64,000 nucleotides of DNA from Euryarchaeota archaeon. Its GTDB lineage: Archaea > Thermoplasmatota > SW-10-69-26 > JACQPN01. How positions within the stretch are numbered: the first letter of the stretch is position 1; every line of letters starts with the position of its first letter. Below are positions 1 to 7,238 of this stretch, one piece after another. A program made the position numbers and the translations under genes. The notes under the pieces were generated by a model. The model saw nothing but the letters and a program-made list of their open reading frames with translations. It had not been told where the DNA came from and ran no database searches. The stretch spans positions 1-64,000 of the forward strand of contig JACQPN010000010.1 in assembly GCA_016207515.1 (NCBI GenBank), read 5' to 3'.

Positions 1-110
1 AGGGCCGGGAGATCAGCCGCGAGCAAATGGCCCAACTCAACCTCCATCCGGACGCGTTTCACGGCGACTGGAACTACACGATCACGCCACGCGGACACCA
101 TCGGAAATAG
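1..110 (+). mobile_element. 3' end of an ISAzo13-like transposase gene (cut by window edge)
   Basis: An open frame enters from the left edge and stops at the TAG at 108-110. Its last 35 residues contain AFHGDWNYTITPR, which I recognise as the type of C-terminal signature seen in ISAzo13-family (Rhodopirellula-type DDE) transposases. Only the extreme C-terminus is present, so the catalytic residues, the left part of the element and its terminal repeats lie outside the window. I see no clear inverted repeat just after the stop. Whether the copy is intact or decayed cannot be judged here. The family assignment is from memory of the motif. Confidence 0.5.
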
Positions 111-132
111 AGCGATAATTTTCTAACGAGCC

Positions 133-1203
133 CTAAGGAATGATCTCGGTGGTGTTGTTGAACGGTGGGTACGCGATTTCCTCCCGTGTCACGCGACCGG
201 CGGCCATTAGGGCGTCCACCTTGGGGCGGGCGTCCTCCATTTCCGCGATGAGATGCTTCACGGTCCGGCATACTAGGTCGAACTCCTTCCTCTTCGCGCG
301 TCCCTCCATGTTCGCGAAGAGACATCGGCCGCCACAGACGTTTGCCACCGGGCAGCTGCGGCACGGTCCCTGCATCTCGAGGCGGTCTTTCAGCGTCTCT
401 GGATCCACTTGGTCGAGTGTGCCGAGCCGGTTCCATTCGTATTCCGGGCCGATCGGACACGCGAGTATCCGACCGTCGGTCGTGATCGCGAAGGCGTCCC
501 GGCCCGCCCCGCATGGAAGGCCCTTGGCGCCGGAACGGAGGCGCTCCATGACGCCTTGGAACGGGACGATCCCCAGGACCCGACCTCCACGCATCTCTTC
601 GAGCCAACGCTTCTTGAGACGCGTGATCCCCGGAAGGTAGCTCTTCTCGATCCAGCCTCCGAAGTCGGTCCACGACCCTTCGGGGCTCCAGATCGCGTTG
701 AGTTGCCAATGGACGTGGTCGAAACCTTGCGACAGGAGATGGGTCACATCTAGGTAGATGTCGGACTCCTCGCTCACGGTCATGCGCGCGACGAGATCTC
801 CTGAGAAGCGGGGGCGGATCTTGGCCACCTTTTCCATGACGTGTCCGTGGATTCCGGGACCCCGGTGCGCGTTGGTGACCTCGGGTCGCCCGTCGAGCGA
901 AACGAGGATCGTGTCGAGTCGGCGCACGCAGTCATCGGGGATCGAGTCCAAGAAGAGCCCGTTTGTCTGCAGGACGAAGTGCTTTGCCTGAACACGGTCC
1001 ATGATCTCTCGCACCAGGGATACGCGTAGGAGCGGTTCGCCCCCGTAGAACGCCACCACGGCATCCTTGTCCCTCTCCACGAGGGCCCGGAGCGCTTCGG
1101 TAGGGTAACCGACTTCGCGTGGCATCACGGATGCCGGAAAGGAGCCTCCACAGTAGTCACATGCGAGGTTGCAGACCCCCGTCGTTGAGACTATGTAGAG
1201 CAT
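133..1203 (-). CDS. Radical SAM enzyme with C-terminal cysteine-rich (SPASM-like) region, AF0577-like
   Basis: About 356 residues from the ATG at 1203. The radical SAM motif CNLACDYC lies near residue 15, followed by a YGGEPLL glycine-rich segment. The C-terminal third carries extra cysteines (CGAGRD, CPIGPEY, CRSCPVANVCGGRC) that would bind auxiliary Fe-S clusters, as in peptide-modifying SPASM or twitch enzymes. The C-terminal ending NNTTEIIP and overall layout resemble the archaeal AF0577 family, thought to modify peptides; the substrate is unknown and no precursor peptide is evident nearby. A TATA-like CTTTATGG at 1225-1232 sits 25 bases before this ATG, favouring a leaderless start here. 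An in-frame GTG at 1248 would add 15 residues but lies upstream of the expected transcript start. Confidence 0.8.
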   Translation of the reverse strand: MLYIVSTTGVCNLACDYCGGSFPASVMPREVGYPTEALRALVERDKDAVVAFYGGEPLLRVSLVREIMDRVQAKHFVLQTNGLFLDSIPDDCVRRLDTILVSLDGRPEVTNAHRGPGIHGHVMEKVAKIRPRFSGDLVARMTVSEESDIYLDVTHLLSQGFDHVHWQLNAIWSPEGSWTDFGGWIEKSYLPGITRLKKRWLEEMRGGRVLGIVPFQGVMERLRSGAKGLPCGAGRDAFAITTDGRILACPIGPEYEWNRLGTLDQVDPETLKDRLEMQGPCRSCPVANVCGGRCLFANMEGRAKRKEFDLVCRTVKHLIAEMEDARPKVDALMAAGRVTREEIAYPPFNNTTEIIP

Positions 1204-1224
1204 GGGAGTCGCAACCGGTCCCCA

Positions 1225-1232
1225 CCATAAAG
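1225..1232 (-). promoter_or_regulatory. TATA box for the radical SAM gene
   Basis: The minus strand reads CTTTATGG, centred about 25 bases upstream of the ATG at 1203. This is the spacing expected of an archaeal TATA box on a leaderless transcript. It is weak in sequence, but the position recurs at other genes in the window. Confidence 0.45.
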
Positions 1233-1334
1233 CCTCGGTGGAATCCACGCCTCATGGATGTCGAAGCCGCCCTCGCGCCCGGAGAAAGAATCCGCAGGGG
1301 CGAGTGTTTCTCTCGCCGCCAATGACCACCGGTC

Positions 1335-1868
1335 TTAACCGATTTCCATGCGCAGCACGAGCATACCCGGACTCACTTCGGTCTCGGAAGATTTTCCAAG
1401 AAGCGATTTGGCGCCCGCGGCCAGATAGTGGCGGAGGAACAACGTGTACTTCTCGCCGAGGTCGTGGCGGATCTTGACCGTGACCGTGCGGCCGCTCCTC
1501 GCCACTTCGGTCTGTGCTTGTCGATAGTATCGGTTGATGAAATCGATGTACTGGAGGAACGTCTCGGGCGTCGCCTGGCCGAACCAGAAGAGCGAGATCT
1601 CCCGCGGCAGGTGGGCCCCAAGGTCCTCCCCGATCCGCGCGATTGTGTCGTCGTCGAGCGCGTCCAAAAGGCTTCGAAAGAACTCTCGCGACATCGCGAC
1701 GTGACCGAACTTCTCCGCGAACCGGCCGTACCGCGAGTAGCGAAGGAGAATCGAGGCGATGAGGTGGTTCACGCTCTCGCCGCGGGCCTCGGCGTCGGCC
1801 TGGAGGATCTTCTCGACCTCGGCTGGGAGACGGACGCTGCGGAGGACGGTCTTTTGGGATGGATTCAC
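1335..1868 (-). CDS. Ribbon-helix-helix protein with unknown C-terminal domain
   Basis: About 177 residues. The N-terminal 45 residues (TVLRSVRLPAEVEKILQADA, then ARGESVNHLIASIL) look like a ribbon-helix-helix DNA-binding domain: a short beta strand followed by two helices. The remaining 130 residues form a domain I do not recognise, containing SLFWFGQATPETFLQYIDF and IRHDLGEKYTLFLRHYL, perhaps for ligand or partner binding. A GTG at 1868 is chosen as start because the TATA-like ACTTAATAAT (1890-1899) lies about 27 bases upstream. An in-frame ATG at 1883 adds five residues but sits too close to that box. It is divergent from the membrane protein gene at 2023, and the shared spacer holds repeats that could be its operators. 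Specific DNA targets are inferred, not shown. Confidence 0.6.
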   Translation of the reverse strand: MNPSQKTVLRSVRLPAEVEKILQADAEARGESVNHLIASILLRYSRYGRFAEKFGHVAMSREFFRSLLDALDDDTIARIGEDLGAHLPREISLFWFGQATPETFLQYIDFINRYYRQAQTEVARSGRTVTVKIRHDLGEKYTLFLRHYLAAGAKSLLGKSSETEVSPGMLVLRMEIG

Positions 1869-1880
1869 GATGCGCCGACC

Positions 1881-1956
1881 CATTCGCCATTATTAAGTAT
1901 TTCCACAGTACGCGCCAGCATTCGCCATTATCAGGTATTTCCACAGTACGCGCCAG
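1881..1956. repeat. Tandem 38-base duplication spanning the RHH gene promoter
   Basis: Two adjacent 38-base copies, 1881-1918 and 1919-1956, are identical except for two positions (TATTAAGTAT versus TATCAGGTAT). Each copy contains the TATA-like stretch and a CAT (ATG on the minus strand) at its left edge. Only the gene-proximal copy keeps the better TATA sequence. The unit may be a duplicated promoter or operator of the adjacent RHH gene. Confidence 0.8.
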
Positions 1957-1964
1957 ATGTGTTA

Positions 1965-1978
1965 CGATGTACACATCG
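1965..1978. promoter_or_regulatory. Inverted repeat CGATGT-AC-ACATCG between divergent genes
   Basis: Six-base arms separated by two bases lie between the RHH gene (minus) and the membrane protein gene at 2023 (plus). Ribbon-helix-helix proteins typically bind such short palindromes, so this is a candidate operator. That link is inference only. Confidence 0.35.
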
Positions 1979-2022
1979 ACCTCTTGGGTCACGACGCCTA
2001 CAGTGGGTCGGTGACATGAACC

Positions 2023-2739
2023 ATGGAACTGATGAAGCGCGTAAGAATCGTAGGACTTGTCCTCGTGGCCGCCGGTCTTGCCGTGGCCGGAGGCGGCTTC
2101 CTCTACGGAATGCCTCAGGCGACCGACGGCCTTGCTTCGGCGCAGGCCTTGTATGAGGCCCAGGGCGTGAAGCTGAGCTACAACGAAGCGGGTCAACTCG
2201 TCGACCGCGGGACCCCAGAAGGCGCTCAGAAGATCCTCGCGCTTCTGGAGCAGGACTGGAAGTACCCGGTCAACCACAAGAACCTCGACCCCAACGATCC
2301 GCTCGTCAACACGCGTGACGAGTTGATGTATCAGTACGCCACCATCACGTACCATGTCCTCCACAGCGAGGTGACCGTGAAACTGACCGACAAGGACGTT
2401 CCGATCACCTATCAAGGCGTGACCTACGACAAGCCCGGTGAGTACAAGATCCCCGTCGGGAAGTTCTACGCCCAGCTCGACCGCACGAACCCGATCGAAA
2501 AGCAGCTCCGCGACGCGTGGACGCCGCAGGCATTGGCCCTGACCGGGATCCTTGCCACGGGACACGCGAACCAAGCGGTGGGCGACCTTGCCGCCGCGAC
2601 GACCTTGGGCATAGGATCGGTGGGGCTCCTGTTCGCGGTCGTCGGAGCCGGCCTGCTCTGGGTGAGCCTCGCAAAGGATCCCGTGCCCGATGCGAAACGC
2701 CGTGCGGCCGTAGCGGACGCCATCCTGTCGGTGAAATAG
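2023..2739 (+). CDS. Two-TM membrane protein of unknown function
   Basis: 238 residues with a hydrophobic segment at about 8-29 and another at about 190-215. Between them is a soluble domain of roughly 160 residues containing AQALYEAQGVKLSYNEAGQL and HSEVTVKLTDKDVPITYQG. If residue 29 is outside, the central domain is extracellular and the short C-terminal tail (PDAKRRAAVADAILSVK) is cytoplasmic. I do not recognise the family; similar N-in/C-in arrangements with a central domain occur in uncharacterised archaeal and actinobacterial proteins. The start may be the ATG at 2023 or the in-frame ATG at 2032, directly before the basic MKRVRIVG. A strong hairpin follows the gene at 2818. Confidence 0.65.
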   Translation: MELMKRVRIVGLVLVAAGLAVAGGGFLYGMPQATDGLASAQALYEAQGVKLSYNEAGQLVDRGTPEGAQKILALLEQDWKYPVNHKNLDPNDPLVNTRDELMYQYATITYHVLHSEVTVKLTDKDVPITYQGVTYDKPGEYKIPVGKFYAQLDRTNPIEKQLRDAWTPQALALTGILATGHANQAVGDLAAATTLGIGSVGLLFAVVGAGLLWVSLAKDPVPDAKRRAAVADAILSVK

Positions 2740-2817
2740 CGACTCTTTGGCCCTGTCCAAGTGCACCCGCGAGGGTCCACAACCGGGTGGGATCCTCGAG
2801 CCTCCACCCGTGCATCT

Positions 2818-2864
2818 TCCTCCAAGCGTGTCGCCTCCCCTCACGCTTGGAGGAGGACGCTTTT
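2818..2864 (+). terminator. Hairpin terminator after the 2023 gene
   Basis: A perfect 13-base inverted repeat (TCCTCCAAGCGTG at 2818-2830 and its complement at 2842-2854) with an 11-base loop is followed by GGACGCTTTT. It lies about 80 bases after the stop of the membrane protein gene. It is strong as a structure; its role as terminator is inferred. Confidence 0.5.
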
Positions 2865-2985
2865 CGCCACGCCCCGGTCCGTTGTTTGTCGCACGCTCAC
2901 CCGTCGCACAATGGTGGCTTTCTCGTCGCCGAAAATCGTGGGAGTACTAATGTAGAGGGGTCGGGACTGCCAGGGTCCGAGGTAA

Positions 2986-4287
2986 ATGGTCCAAGAAGGC
3001 GACAGCCGCCCCGACGGGCGTACTCAGACTGGTTGCGCTGGGGCGTGCGCGGGCTGCGAACAGGGGCCGCAGACCCGGCCGAGACAGGATCCCCCAGATT
3101 CGCACCCAGCCCACGTGGAGACGCAAGCCATCACTGCACGCGTCCACCTCGTCGTCAGTCTGACCTTCTTTCTAGCAGGGCTCCTCTGGCTTGTGTGGAC
3201 CGGACCCACCTTGGCCGGTCTCATAGGTTCCGTTCCCCTCATCGCGATGGGGGCTTTCAGCATCCTGATATTCGGGACGAGCCGGCTCTTGCTTGCGGGC
3301 GCGGGCGGACGCCGGGTGGCCGGCTCCGGTTTCGTGCCGTTCGTGCCGCTCATCCTCGTTTCGATCGGGAGCGGCGCGGCTTTTCTGTCCGGGAACGGGG
3401 ACGATCGCTTGGCGGGGGACGGCGTCATGCTCTGGTCGGCCGGTATGATGGTCCATGTGGGGCTCATGGGGGCCACCGTCCGCCGCCCCAGGATCGTCGG
3501 CACGGCATCGCAACTTGCGCAAGGTGCAGGGATGCGTCTTCTCCACGGCGCGGCGCTGGCGTATGGAGCGGCGACGATCATCGCGATCCCGCTCGCCTTC
3601 CGCGGAGCAATCGCGCTGCCGTCCGCCTATCACCTGCTTCTAGCGGGCTTCGTCACTAACACTCTCATGTCGGTGGCCTTGAGTTTGCTTCCACGCTTCA
3701 CGTCGGTCCATCCGCCACCACGGGTCGTTGGCCTGATCGCGGTCCCGGCCGCGGTCGGTCCCGTCCTCCTTGCTTTAGGCATCGTCGGCGATCCGACCAT
3801 ATTCATGGTCGGGGCGATACTGGAGGCGAGTGCGCTCATCCTTTTTGCCTGGACCGTGTTCGCGCTTCTCGTGCGTTCGACCGCGAGGCGGCCGAGCTTC
3901 GTCGCGTACGGGTGGGGCGCGTTGGCCATCACGGCCGGTGCGGCGCTCGGCCTGCTGTTCGCGATCGACCCACCGCTCAGGGCCTTTGCGCCGGCTCACG
4001 CGTTCACGAACCTGTTGGGATTCGTGGGGTTCTTCATGCTGGGCGCTTCCATGGACATGTACGCCCCCGCGATCTCCATCCGGGCCGCCCGGTTGCGCGG
4101 CCAATGGGTCGCGACGATGGTCTTGGCGATCGTCGGACTCTCTGGATCGGTGGCGGGCGTCCTGCTCTCCTTAGACATGGTCGCGCGCGGTGGACTGGTC
4201 CTTTATTCGATGGCGTTGCTGATTCACGCTTTGGGCGCCGTCGCGACGCTTAGGAGGACCGTGGCGTTGCGTCCCATGGCCGCCTGA
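2986..4287 (+). CDS. Polytopic membrane protein, possibly NnrS/heme-copper-like
   Basis: Up to 433 residues with about ten to twelve hydrophobic segments from residue 50 on. Histidines sit inside or at the edges of helices (MMVHVGLMG, YHLLLAGFVTNTL, HAFTNLLGFVGF), and a LLPRF motif follows the second. This pattern recalls NnrS-type and other heme-binding membrane proteins, but the match is weak and the function stays open. The first 45 residues are arginine-, proline- and cysteine-rich (GCAGACAGCEQG) and may not be translated. An in-frame GTG at 3115 just before the first helix is an alternative start. The gene stands alone, with no partner close on the same strand. Confidence 0.55.
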   Translation: MVQEGDSRPDGRTQTGCAGACAGCEQGPQTRPRQDPPDSHPAHVETQAITARVHLVVSLTFFLAGLLWLVWTGPTLAGLIGSVPLIAMGAFSILIFGTSRLLLAGAGGRRVAGSGFVPFVPLILVSIGSGAAFLSGNGDDRLAGDGVMLWSAGMMVHVGLMGATVRRPRIVGTASQLAQGAGMRLLHGAALAYGAATIIAIPLAFRGAIALPSAYHLLLAGFVTNTLMSVALSLLPRFTSVHPPPRVVGLIAVPAAVGPVLLALGIVGDPTIFMVGAILEASALILFAWTVFALLVRSTARRPSFVAYGWGALAITAGAALGLLFAIDPPLRAFAPAHAFTNLLGFVGFFMLGASMDMYAPAISIRAARLRGQWVATMVLAIVGLSGSVAGVLLSLDMVARGGLVLYSMALLIHALGAVATLRRTVALRPMAA

Positions 4288-4475
4288 CGTCCATCTTCTT
4301 CGCTTGCCACAGGTCTTCCATGGTCGCCTTGGATTTTCCGGCCCAAGACTTGACGCGGATGGTCGCTGCGTGAGGATACCCGGCCGGGGGCGGGCAGGCA
4401 CCTGGCCGACTTTGGTAGGACCCGGAGCGCCCGAGGTACGGGGGCGCGGCCGGCTGGTCACCGGCGCTTTCTTTC

Positions 4476-5201
4476 CTAATGCCCGCCCGGGGTGGCCGGG
4501 CACCCGCCGCATGCGTGTTCGTCCGGTCCCTGGGCGAGCATGTCGCTCCATGCGGGCGGCGCCGCTGGGTGGAGTCCGAGGGCGTGGACGTCTCCCTCGA
4601 CGACCGTGCGCGTCAGGCGCGTGATCTCCACGAAGAACGGGTTTGCCCCCGAGGAACCGACAACCTCCTCCATGCGGCCGAGAAAACGCCCAGTGTGCGA
4701 CTCGAGGAACTTACGCGTGGCGTCGAGGCAGGTGGCAGCGCCTTCTGCATCGCCCGCACGCTGGAGGACCGCTTCCCGGTGGCCAAGCGCGTAGAGGAAA
4801 TCCAGTTCGAGCGCCACATGGTCCACACGGTCTCCTCCCGGGGCCGGAGCATAACCGAAGGCGCGGTAGAAACCCGAGATATCGGCAAGTTCACGCGCCT
4901 GCATGAAGGCGTGGGATGACGTGTAGTCCGTTTCGTAGGGCGAGCACGAGATCCTGCCCCCGAAAGTCGCATGGTAGGCGCCCTCGAAGGATTCGGCGTC
5001 GGCGAAGATCTCTCCTGCTTGGCTCAAAGTCTTGATGTTTCCCGACTCTGCCGGCGGTCCATCCGCGCCGTTGATTCGCGCGAGGCCCTCGCGCCACTCC
5101 GGGCTGCGGATCACCGCCCACGAGCGCCTGTCCGCGGCCAGGAAGCCCCATCTAAGGAGCGCGTACCGCTCCATTCGCGCCTCGGCGTCGGTGGGGGACA
5201 T
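4476..5201 (-). CDS. TorD/DmsD-family molybdoenzyme chaperone
   Basis: 241 residues, helical. It contains the TorD-type pattern GGDRVDHVALELDFLYAL in mid-protein and a late FLESHTGRFLGRM, comparable to the fixed positions of this family. Such chaperones bind the Tat signal and apo-form of a molybdopterin catalytic subunit until cofactor insertion is complete. It is the last gene of the 10748-4476 operon and starts directly after the stop of the heme b subunit gene. That is the usual place for the delta subunit in type II DMSO reductase operons. It does not become part of the exported enzyme in known systems. The glycine/proline- and histidine-rich C-terminal tail (HACGGCPATPGGH) could bind metal, but this is speculative. 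Confidence 0.85.
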   Translation of the reverse strand: MSPTDAEARMERYALLRWGFLAADRRSWAVIRSPEWREGLARINGADGPPAESGNIKTLSQAGEIFADAESFEGAYHATFGGRISCSPYETDYTSSHAFMQARELADISGFYRAFGYAPAPGGDRVDHVALELDFLYALGHREAVLQRAGDAEGAATCLDATRKFLESHTGRFLGRMEEVVGSSGANPFFVEITRLTRTVVEGDVHALGLHPAAPPAWSDMLAQGPDEHACGGCPATPGGH

Positions 5202-5202
5202 C

Positions 5203-6087
5203 TCATCCCTTCCTCAACGGAGGGTCGTCGCCCCCGCGCGCGTTCTCCATGCGCCGGCGAATGGCCCATGCGATGGCCGCCGCGGTGGCACCGGCCGCGA
5301 TCGCGCCGGGTGTCGCGATGCCCGGGATCGACGACTTCGGCTTCTCGTCGGATCGGCCCTCGATCTGGAAAGAATGCCACTCGTAGGAAGGACTCTTGCG
5401 CGCGCCGACCTCGCCCTCGCCACCATCCCAGACGGCGAAGTTCATGGCTCCCTGCCCGCCGACCTTCAATGGCGGATATTGCGCGGGCAGGGGGCGAAGG
5501 AAGACGACGCTCCATGCGCCGTTTTCGAACGCGCTCTTGATCTGCAGATCGGGGTCCTCCGTGCGTGTCAGAGTGCCAAAGCCCTCGGTGACCATGACGT
5601 TGGCACGGCCTTCGTGAGGACGGTCCCCCACCTTGGCGAACGCCGCGTCGTTGGAGGGATTGTAGTAGTCCGCGTACTCGGGGTAGTGCGTCGTGCGGGC
5701 AGTCTCCTGCGCGATAGGGTCTTCCCAGTCCGGCTTCCACTGCCAGACGACGACGGGCTTCCCGGGTCCACCCATGAAGAAGGGCGGCAGTTCACCCGGG
5801 AGGGCGGGGAACATCACGGCGCACGCGTCCCGGTGGCTTCGGATGCCGACGTTGCCGTCACGCTTGGGATTCATCCACGAGAGGCGCACGCCGAATCGGC
5901 GACCATCGGTGAGCGCCTGCACGTCCAAGGCGGTGACGGCACCGCCACCGATGGGAAGCGTCATCTTCTGGGACGAGAGGTCGACGCGATAGGGCGGGCC
6001 GGCTTGCCACGCGGCGTCCGCGGGCGAGAGGGGGACCTCGTCCACCTTGCGCGCGAGGATCTTGGCCGTTTCCGCAGGTTGTGCCAT
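5203..6087 (-). CDS. Heme b subunit (gamma) of type II DMSO-reductase-family enzyme
   Basis: 294 residues from the ATG at 6087. The body resembles the ethylbenzene-dehydrogenase gamma domain (EB_dh), which carries one b-type heme with Met and Lys as ligands in the characterised enzyme. Candidate ligands lie around WMNPKRDGNVGIRSHRD. The domain is soluble in known enzymes; here a C-terminal hydrophobic helix (about residues 263-282, ending in RRRMEN) would anchor it to the membrane outer face. No N-terminal signal is visible, so it would have to travel with the Tat-signal-bearing catalytic subunit or use the tail anchor. It sits between the Fe-S subunit gene (upstream) and torD (downstream), matching the alpha-beta-gamma-delta gene content of chlorate, selenate, DMS and ethylbenzene enzymes. 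Confidence 0.8.
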   Translation of the reverse strand: MAQPAETAKILARKVDEVPLSPADAAWQAGPPYRVDLSSQKMTLPIGGGAVTALDVQALTDGRRFGVRLSWMNPKRDGNVGIRSHRDACAVMFPALPGELPPFFMGGPGKPVVVWQWKPDWEDPIAQETARTTHYPEYADYYNPSNDAAFAKVGDRPHEGRANVMVTEGFGTLTRTEDPDLQIKSAFENGAWSVVFLRPLPAQYPPLKVGGQGAMNFAVWDGGEGEVGARKSPSYEWHSFQIEGRSDEKPKSSIPGIATPGAIAAGATAAAIAWAIRRRMENARGGDDPPLRKG

Positions 6088-6106
6088 GGTGTCTCGTTCC
6101 TCCTGT

Positions 6107-7234
6107 TCACGTGATGTTGAGTCGCGGGATCCCGAGGGCCGGATCGAACGGGTCGCGAACGACTTGCGGCTCGTACAACGGCGTCCGCGCCACCTCTTTC
6201 CCCTCGGCGTCGTACCCGATGGCGTCGTCGCCCTTGATCGCGAAGCGTTCGATGATTCGGTCGGTGCTTCCGAAGAGTTGGATGAGACCCACGATCTCCG
6301 GGTCGTCTTTGGCATTGCGGTACGTCTCGACCGCGTGGGGCACGCCGGGCCCGAACATCTGGATGAGCGGTTCGAAGGGGACGTGGATGGGGGGGATGTA
6401 GTAGACGTTGGGCTCAAGGCCGAGCTGTGGGTAGAGCGGGAGGCCCAGCTTCTTCTCGTGGACGAGGAAATCGAGAGGGTTGTCGGGTCTCGACTCGTCC
6501 GGGGGGCTCAGGAAACCGTTGATGCGGATCTTCCCGATGCAATTCTGCACGCATTGTGTCTGAAATCCCTTTTCGATCTGCGGAAAGCACGCGATGCATT
6601 TCTCTGAGACCTGCGTCGTCGTGCGGAAGAACGGCTTCTTGTAGGGGCATCCTTTCACGCATTCACGGTAGCCGCGGCAGCGGTCCTGGTCGATGAGGAC
6701 GATACCGTCCTCCTCTCGCTTGTAGATGCTTCCTCGCGGGCACGCCGCGAGGCATGCGGGGTACGTGCAGTGGTTGCAGATGCGAGGGAGGTAGAACATC
6801 CACGGCACGTGCGGGATGAGCATCTTGACACCCTGTTGGACTATGTCGGCGACCTCGTCCTCCCCGATGTTCGGGTGCGCGTAATCCTCGTCCTCGGGAC
6901 GATACCCGAGAACGCGCTCGCCGGAGGGCTTGGCCTCGAAGATCGTCTTGCCCCTGTACGTTTCCCCGTCCCACTCTTGGGGGCCGAGGAGTTCGAGGAC
7001 CTTCTGGTCGTAGGCAAGGGGAAAGCCGCCGCGGGGCTTGGTCTCGACGTTGTTCCAGAACATGTACTCCTGACCGCGCCCGCTCGTCCACGCGTTCTTG
7101 CACGCGATGGTGCAGGTCTGGCACGCGATGCACTTGTTCGTGTCGAAGACCCAAGCGACCTGCCGCTTCGGGCGACTACCCTCGTACATGTAGTCCATCT
7201 CACGGCCTAGTTGCCAGTTGTAGACCTTGGGCAT
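6107..7234 (-). CDS. Four-cluster Fe-S subunit (beta) of type II DMSO-reductase-family enzyme
   Basis: 375 residues. Cysteine groups in order are [42 protein letters not shown] and CIACFPQ...CVQNC. In the third group a tyrosine stands where a cysteine would be in a plain ferredoxin. The same position is Trp or another residue in NarH-type subunits, where the cluster is [3Fe-4S]. This fits the beta subunit of nitrate, perchlorate, ethylbenzene and related enzymes, passing electrons between the molybdenum subunit and heme b. The start is set at the ATG at 7234, preceded by GGAGG ten bases away; the catalytic subunit gene ends at 7239. No signal peptide is present, in line with co-export on the alpha subunit. 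Confidence 0.9.
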   Translation of the reverse strand: MPKVYNWQLGREMDYMYEGSRPKRQVAWVFDTNKCIACQTCTIACKNAWTSGRGQEYMFWNNVETKPRGGFPLAYDQKVLELLGPQEWDGETYRGKTIFEAKPSGERVLGYRPEDEDYAHPNIGEDEVADIVQQGVKMLIPHVPWMFYLPRICNHCTYPACLAACPRGSIYKREEDGIVLIDQDRCRGYRECVKGCPYKKPFFRTTTQVSEKCIACFPQIEKGFQTQCVQNCIGKIRINGFLSPPDESRPDNPLDFLVHEKKLGLPLYPQLGLEPNVYYIPPIHVPFEPLIQMFGPGVPHAVETYRNAKDDPEIVGLIQLFGSTDRIIERFAIKGDDAIGYDAEGKEVARTPLYEPQVVRDPFDPALGIPRLNIT

Positions 7235-7238
7235 GGGA

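Noticed and set aside
1252-2844. A 530-codon open frame on the minus strand
   Set aside because: It runs opposite the RHH and 2023 membrane-protein genes, is low in hydrophobic order and rich in Arg, Gly, His and Pro; a GC-driven shadow.
2517-3659. A 380-codon plus-strand frame
   Set aside because: It overlaps the membrane protein at 2986 in another frame and has the Arg/Pro/Ser-rich composition of shadows.
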